From the NCBI GenBank assembly GCA_964650315.1, contig CAZYQE010000003.1, positions 26,419 through 90,418 on the forward strand: 64,000 nt of DNA, written 5' to 3'. Positions 62,561 to 64,000 of the stretch are shown one piece after another (the stretch's first letter is position 1; every line of letters starts with the position of its first letter). Below the pieces are notes generated by a model that worked only from the letters and a program-made list of their open reading frames with translations, was not told the origin of the DNA and searched no databases. The stretch comes from CAJMSU01 sp964650315. Its GTDB lineage: Bacteria; Bacillota_I; Bacilli_A; RF39; UBA660. Both the position numbers and the translations under genes were made by a program.

Positions 62561-63742
62561 TAATACATGAGTATCTCTAGCTATCATTAACTCTTCATCT
62601 GTACCAAATACATATACTGGAACTTTAGAATCATCTGTAGTAATAAGTCCTTCTTTTCCTTTACGTACTACAGTTTCATCATTCTTAGCTTCATCAACAT
62701 TAATTCCTAATGCAGTTAATTTATTTAATACTTCTTTTCTAATAAGAGGATCATTTTCTCCACCACCTGCAGTAAAGCATATAGCATCAACATCTCCATT
62801 TAGTTTAACTACATAATACTTAGCAATATATTCAGCTATTCTAGTAGTATACATTTCAACAGCACGTACTGCAGCAGGATCATTTTTTAAGAAACCTTCA
62901 TCTATATCACGTAAATCATTAACTCCCGCAATACCTTGTAATCCACTATCTTTATTTAAAGCTTCTAATACTTCATCAAGAGTCATATTTCTTTCTCTCA
63001 TAATATGTGGAATGATAGAATAATCTATATCTCCAGAACGAGTTCCCATCATAATACCAGCATTAGTAGAAAGTCCCATAGAAGTATCTACACACTTACC
63101 TTCTTTAACTGCTGAGATAGATGCCCCACTACCAATATGACATATAATTAGATTTGCTTTTTTACCTAACTCATCAGACATTTTTTCACTAATATATTTG
63201 TGACTTAGACCATGGAATCCATATTTACGTACTCCATTTTCTTCATACCATTCATATGGTACTGGGTATAAATAACTAATCTCATCCATAGTTTGATGGA
63301 AAGCTGTATCAAAACAAGCAACCATATTAGCATCTGGAATATTTTCTTTAAAAGCCTCTATTCCTTTTAATCCGGCTGGATTATGAAGTGGTGCTAAATC
63401 TTTAAAAGCTTCTATATCCTTAATTACTTCATCAGTAATTTTTACACTTTCCGAATACTTATCTGCTCCATGAACAATTCTATGTCCTACAGCTTCAATT
63501 TCATCTAAAGAATCAACTATCTTATTATTAATAAGTCTATCTAATAATATTTTAACTGCAATATTATGATCATTCATTTCAATAGTTTCTTTTATCTTTT
63601 CTCCATTAAATTTAATACTATAACAAGAACCAGTATCACCAATACGTTCAAATAAACCACTCGCAATGATAGATTCATCACTCATATCAAATAAACTAAA
63701 TTTTAAGGAACTACTTCCTGCATTAATTGCTAATAATTTCAT
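62552..63742 (-). CDS. ackA: Acetate kinase (copy 2)
   Basis: 396 aa. Same signatures as its neighbour: INAGSSSLKFSLF, ANMVACFDTAFHQT, GHRIVHGADKY and CFTAGGGEND. In the last motif Gly-Gly replaces the usual Gly-Ile. The gene pair is tandem and on one strand, but a terminator separates them, so they can be regulated separately. Both seem functional by intact active-site residues. Confidence 0.95.
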   Translation of the reverse strand: MKLLAINAGSSSLKFSLFDMSDESIIASGLFERIGDTGSCYSIKFNGEKIKETIEMNDHNIAVKILLDRLINNKIVDSLDEIEAVGHRIVHGADKYSESVKITDEVIKDIEAFKDLAPLHNPAGLKGIEAFKENIPDANMVACFDTAFHQTMDEISYLYPVPYEWYEENGVRKYGFHGLSHKYISEKMSDELGKKANLIICHIGSGASISAVKEGKCVDTSMGLSTNAGIMMGTRSGDIDYSIIPHIMRERNMTLDEVLEALNKDSGLQGIAGVNDLRDIDEGFLKNDPAAVRAVEMYTTRIAEYIAKYYVVKLNGDVDAICFTAGGGENDPLIRKEVLNKLTALGINVDEAKNDETVVRKGKEGLITTDDSKVPVYVFGTDEELMIARDTHVLSK

Positions 63743-63807
63743 ATACTTACCTCTTTTCCAAAACTAAATGTATATTAACAAACCTAGCATTAAAAGTCAA
63801 TTGATTT

Positions 63808-63842
63808 ACAACAAAAAAGATAGGATTTACCTATCTTTTAAG
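63808..63842 (-). terminator. Intrinsic terminator of the SASP gene
   Basis: AAAAGATAGG / CCTATCTTTT hairpin with an A/T loop, then T-run, just after the stop codon. Confidence 0.87.
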
Positions 63843-63848
63843 CTATAC

Positions 63849-64000
63849 TTATTTATTAGTGTAGCTTCCACTAACTTGATTTAATCCGTTTTGAACTAAA
63901 CGTCTAGTAATTTCACCACCAACTGATCCATTAGCACGACTACTAGCATCTGGTCCTAAATTAACACCAAATTCATTAGCTATTTCATATTTCATTTTAT
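63849..64000 (-). CDS. Alpha/beta-type small acid-soluble spore protein (C-terminal part)
   Basis: The visible 50 codons read [22 protein letters not shown], then [18 protein letters not shown], the SASP alpha/beta signature including the GPR protease site region (EIANEFGV). These proteins coat spore DNA and protect it from UV and heat and are digested at germination. The start lies beyond the right edge, so its sigma-G promoter cannot be seen. Confidence 0.95.
   Translation of the reverse strand, partial: KMKYEIANEFGVNLGPDASSRANGSVGGEITRRLVQNGLNQVSGSYTNK

Noticed and set aside
1..64000. Mycoplasma-type genetic code (UGA = Trp)
   Set aside because: Genes such as rlmN end in TGA at proper lengths and Trp is coded TGG; sporulation genes also exclude a wall-less mollicute.
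1..64000. CRISPR arrays, prophage, insertion sequences, tRNA genes
   Set aside because: No regularly spaced repeats, phage structural genes, transposases or cloverleaf sequences were seen. The only notable direct repeats are inside the acidic protein gene.

Overview
This 64 kb window comes from the chromosome of an AT-rich, Gram-positive, endospore-forming member of the Bacillota. It looks most like a host-associated lineage of class Bacilli. The evidence is the gene content (RecU, GpsB, YlxM, RNase Y, RNase J, RicA, DnaD, SufCDSUB, sortases, T-box leader) and a set of sporulation genes: spoIVA, spoVIF, spoVS, cotE, a cotD-like gene, two YjcZ-like peptides and an alpha/beta-type SASP cut by the right edge. 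UGA is used as a stop codon (e.g. rlmN), so the AT-richness does not reflect a mycoplasma code. I see no prophage, insertion sequence, CRISPR array or tRNA gene. Nearly all sequence is housekeeping DNA in blocks also known from Bacillus subtilis, with small lineage-specific genes between them.

Layout. 1-6.9 kb: priA, small membrane protein, ART-like protein, fmt, membrane protein, rlmN, PP2C phosphatase (edge). 6.9-9.4 kb: rpsP-khpA and cdsA-rseP. 9.4-16.3 kb: miaB-ricA-cotE, an ankyrin protein, a T-box-controlled DUF1653-serS unit, spoVS and a D,D-carboxypeptidase. 16.4-20.7 kb: a VanY-like peptidase and a surface locus (two thioester-domain proteins, a sortase and a membrane protein). 20.8-22.8 kb: pyrimidine-nucleoside phosphorylase, an acetyltransferase and ssb. 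23-27.3 kb: sufCDSUB. 27.3-35.2 kb: a repeat-rich acidic coiled-coil protein, a HIT protein, YjcZ-like peptides, a PrsA-like foldase, recX, rpoZ, a transglutaminase-like protein, a metal permease and a CotD-like protein. 35.3-40.8 kb: ffh, a HerA-like ATPase, ylxM, ftsY. 40.9-47.3 kb: rnj, rny, recA, pgsA, rodZ-like, rnpB, gpsB. 47.5-54.3 kb: recU-pbp1A, class B sortase, dnaD-nth, cca, HU. 54.4-59 kb: two membrane proteins, der, SHOCT-like gene, spoVIF, spoIVA. 59-64 kb: engB, nrnA, two tandem acetate kinases, SASP.

The genes serve mainly RNA decay and processing (RNases J and Y, RNase P, NrnA, RlmN, MiaB, Cca), protein targeting (Ffh, FtsY, YlxM), cell wall growth (PBP1A, carboxypeptidases, GpsB, sortases), recombination and repair (RecA, RecU, RecX, Nth, PriA, SSB), Fe-S assembly and sporulation. 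Control is visible at several points: a T-box ahead of serS, a LexA-like box at recA, sigma-A promoters with good consensus, sigma-E/sigma-K-like promoters at sporulation genes, and many intrinsic terminators whose hairpin contains the stop codon.

The most interesting items are the thioester/sortase locus, where the second thioester protein has Ser in place of the bond-forming Cys; an ADP-ribosyltransferase-like membrane protein inside the priA-fmt cluster; a HerA-like ATPase with a repeated tail motif inside the SRP cluster; a half-length SufD; and the RBS-sequestering hairpin ahead of spoVIF. All calls come from reading the sequence; no database search was run.
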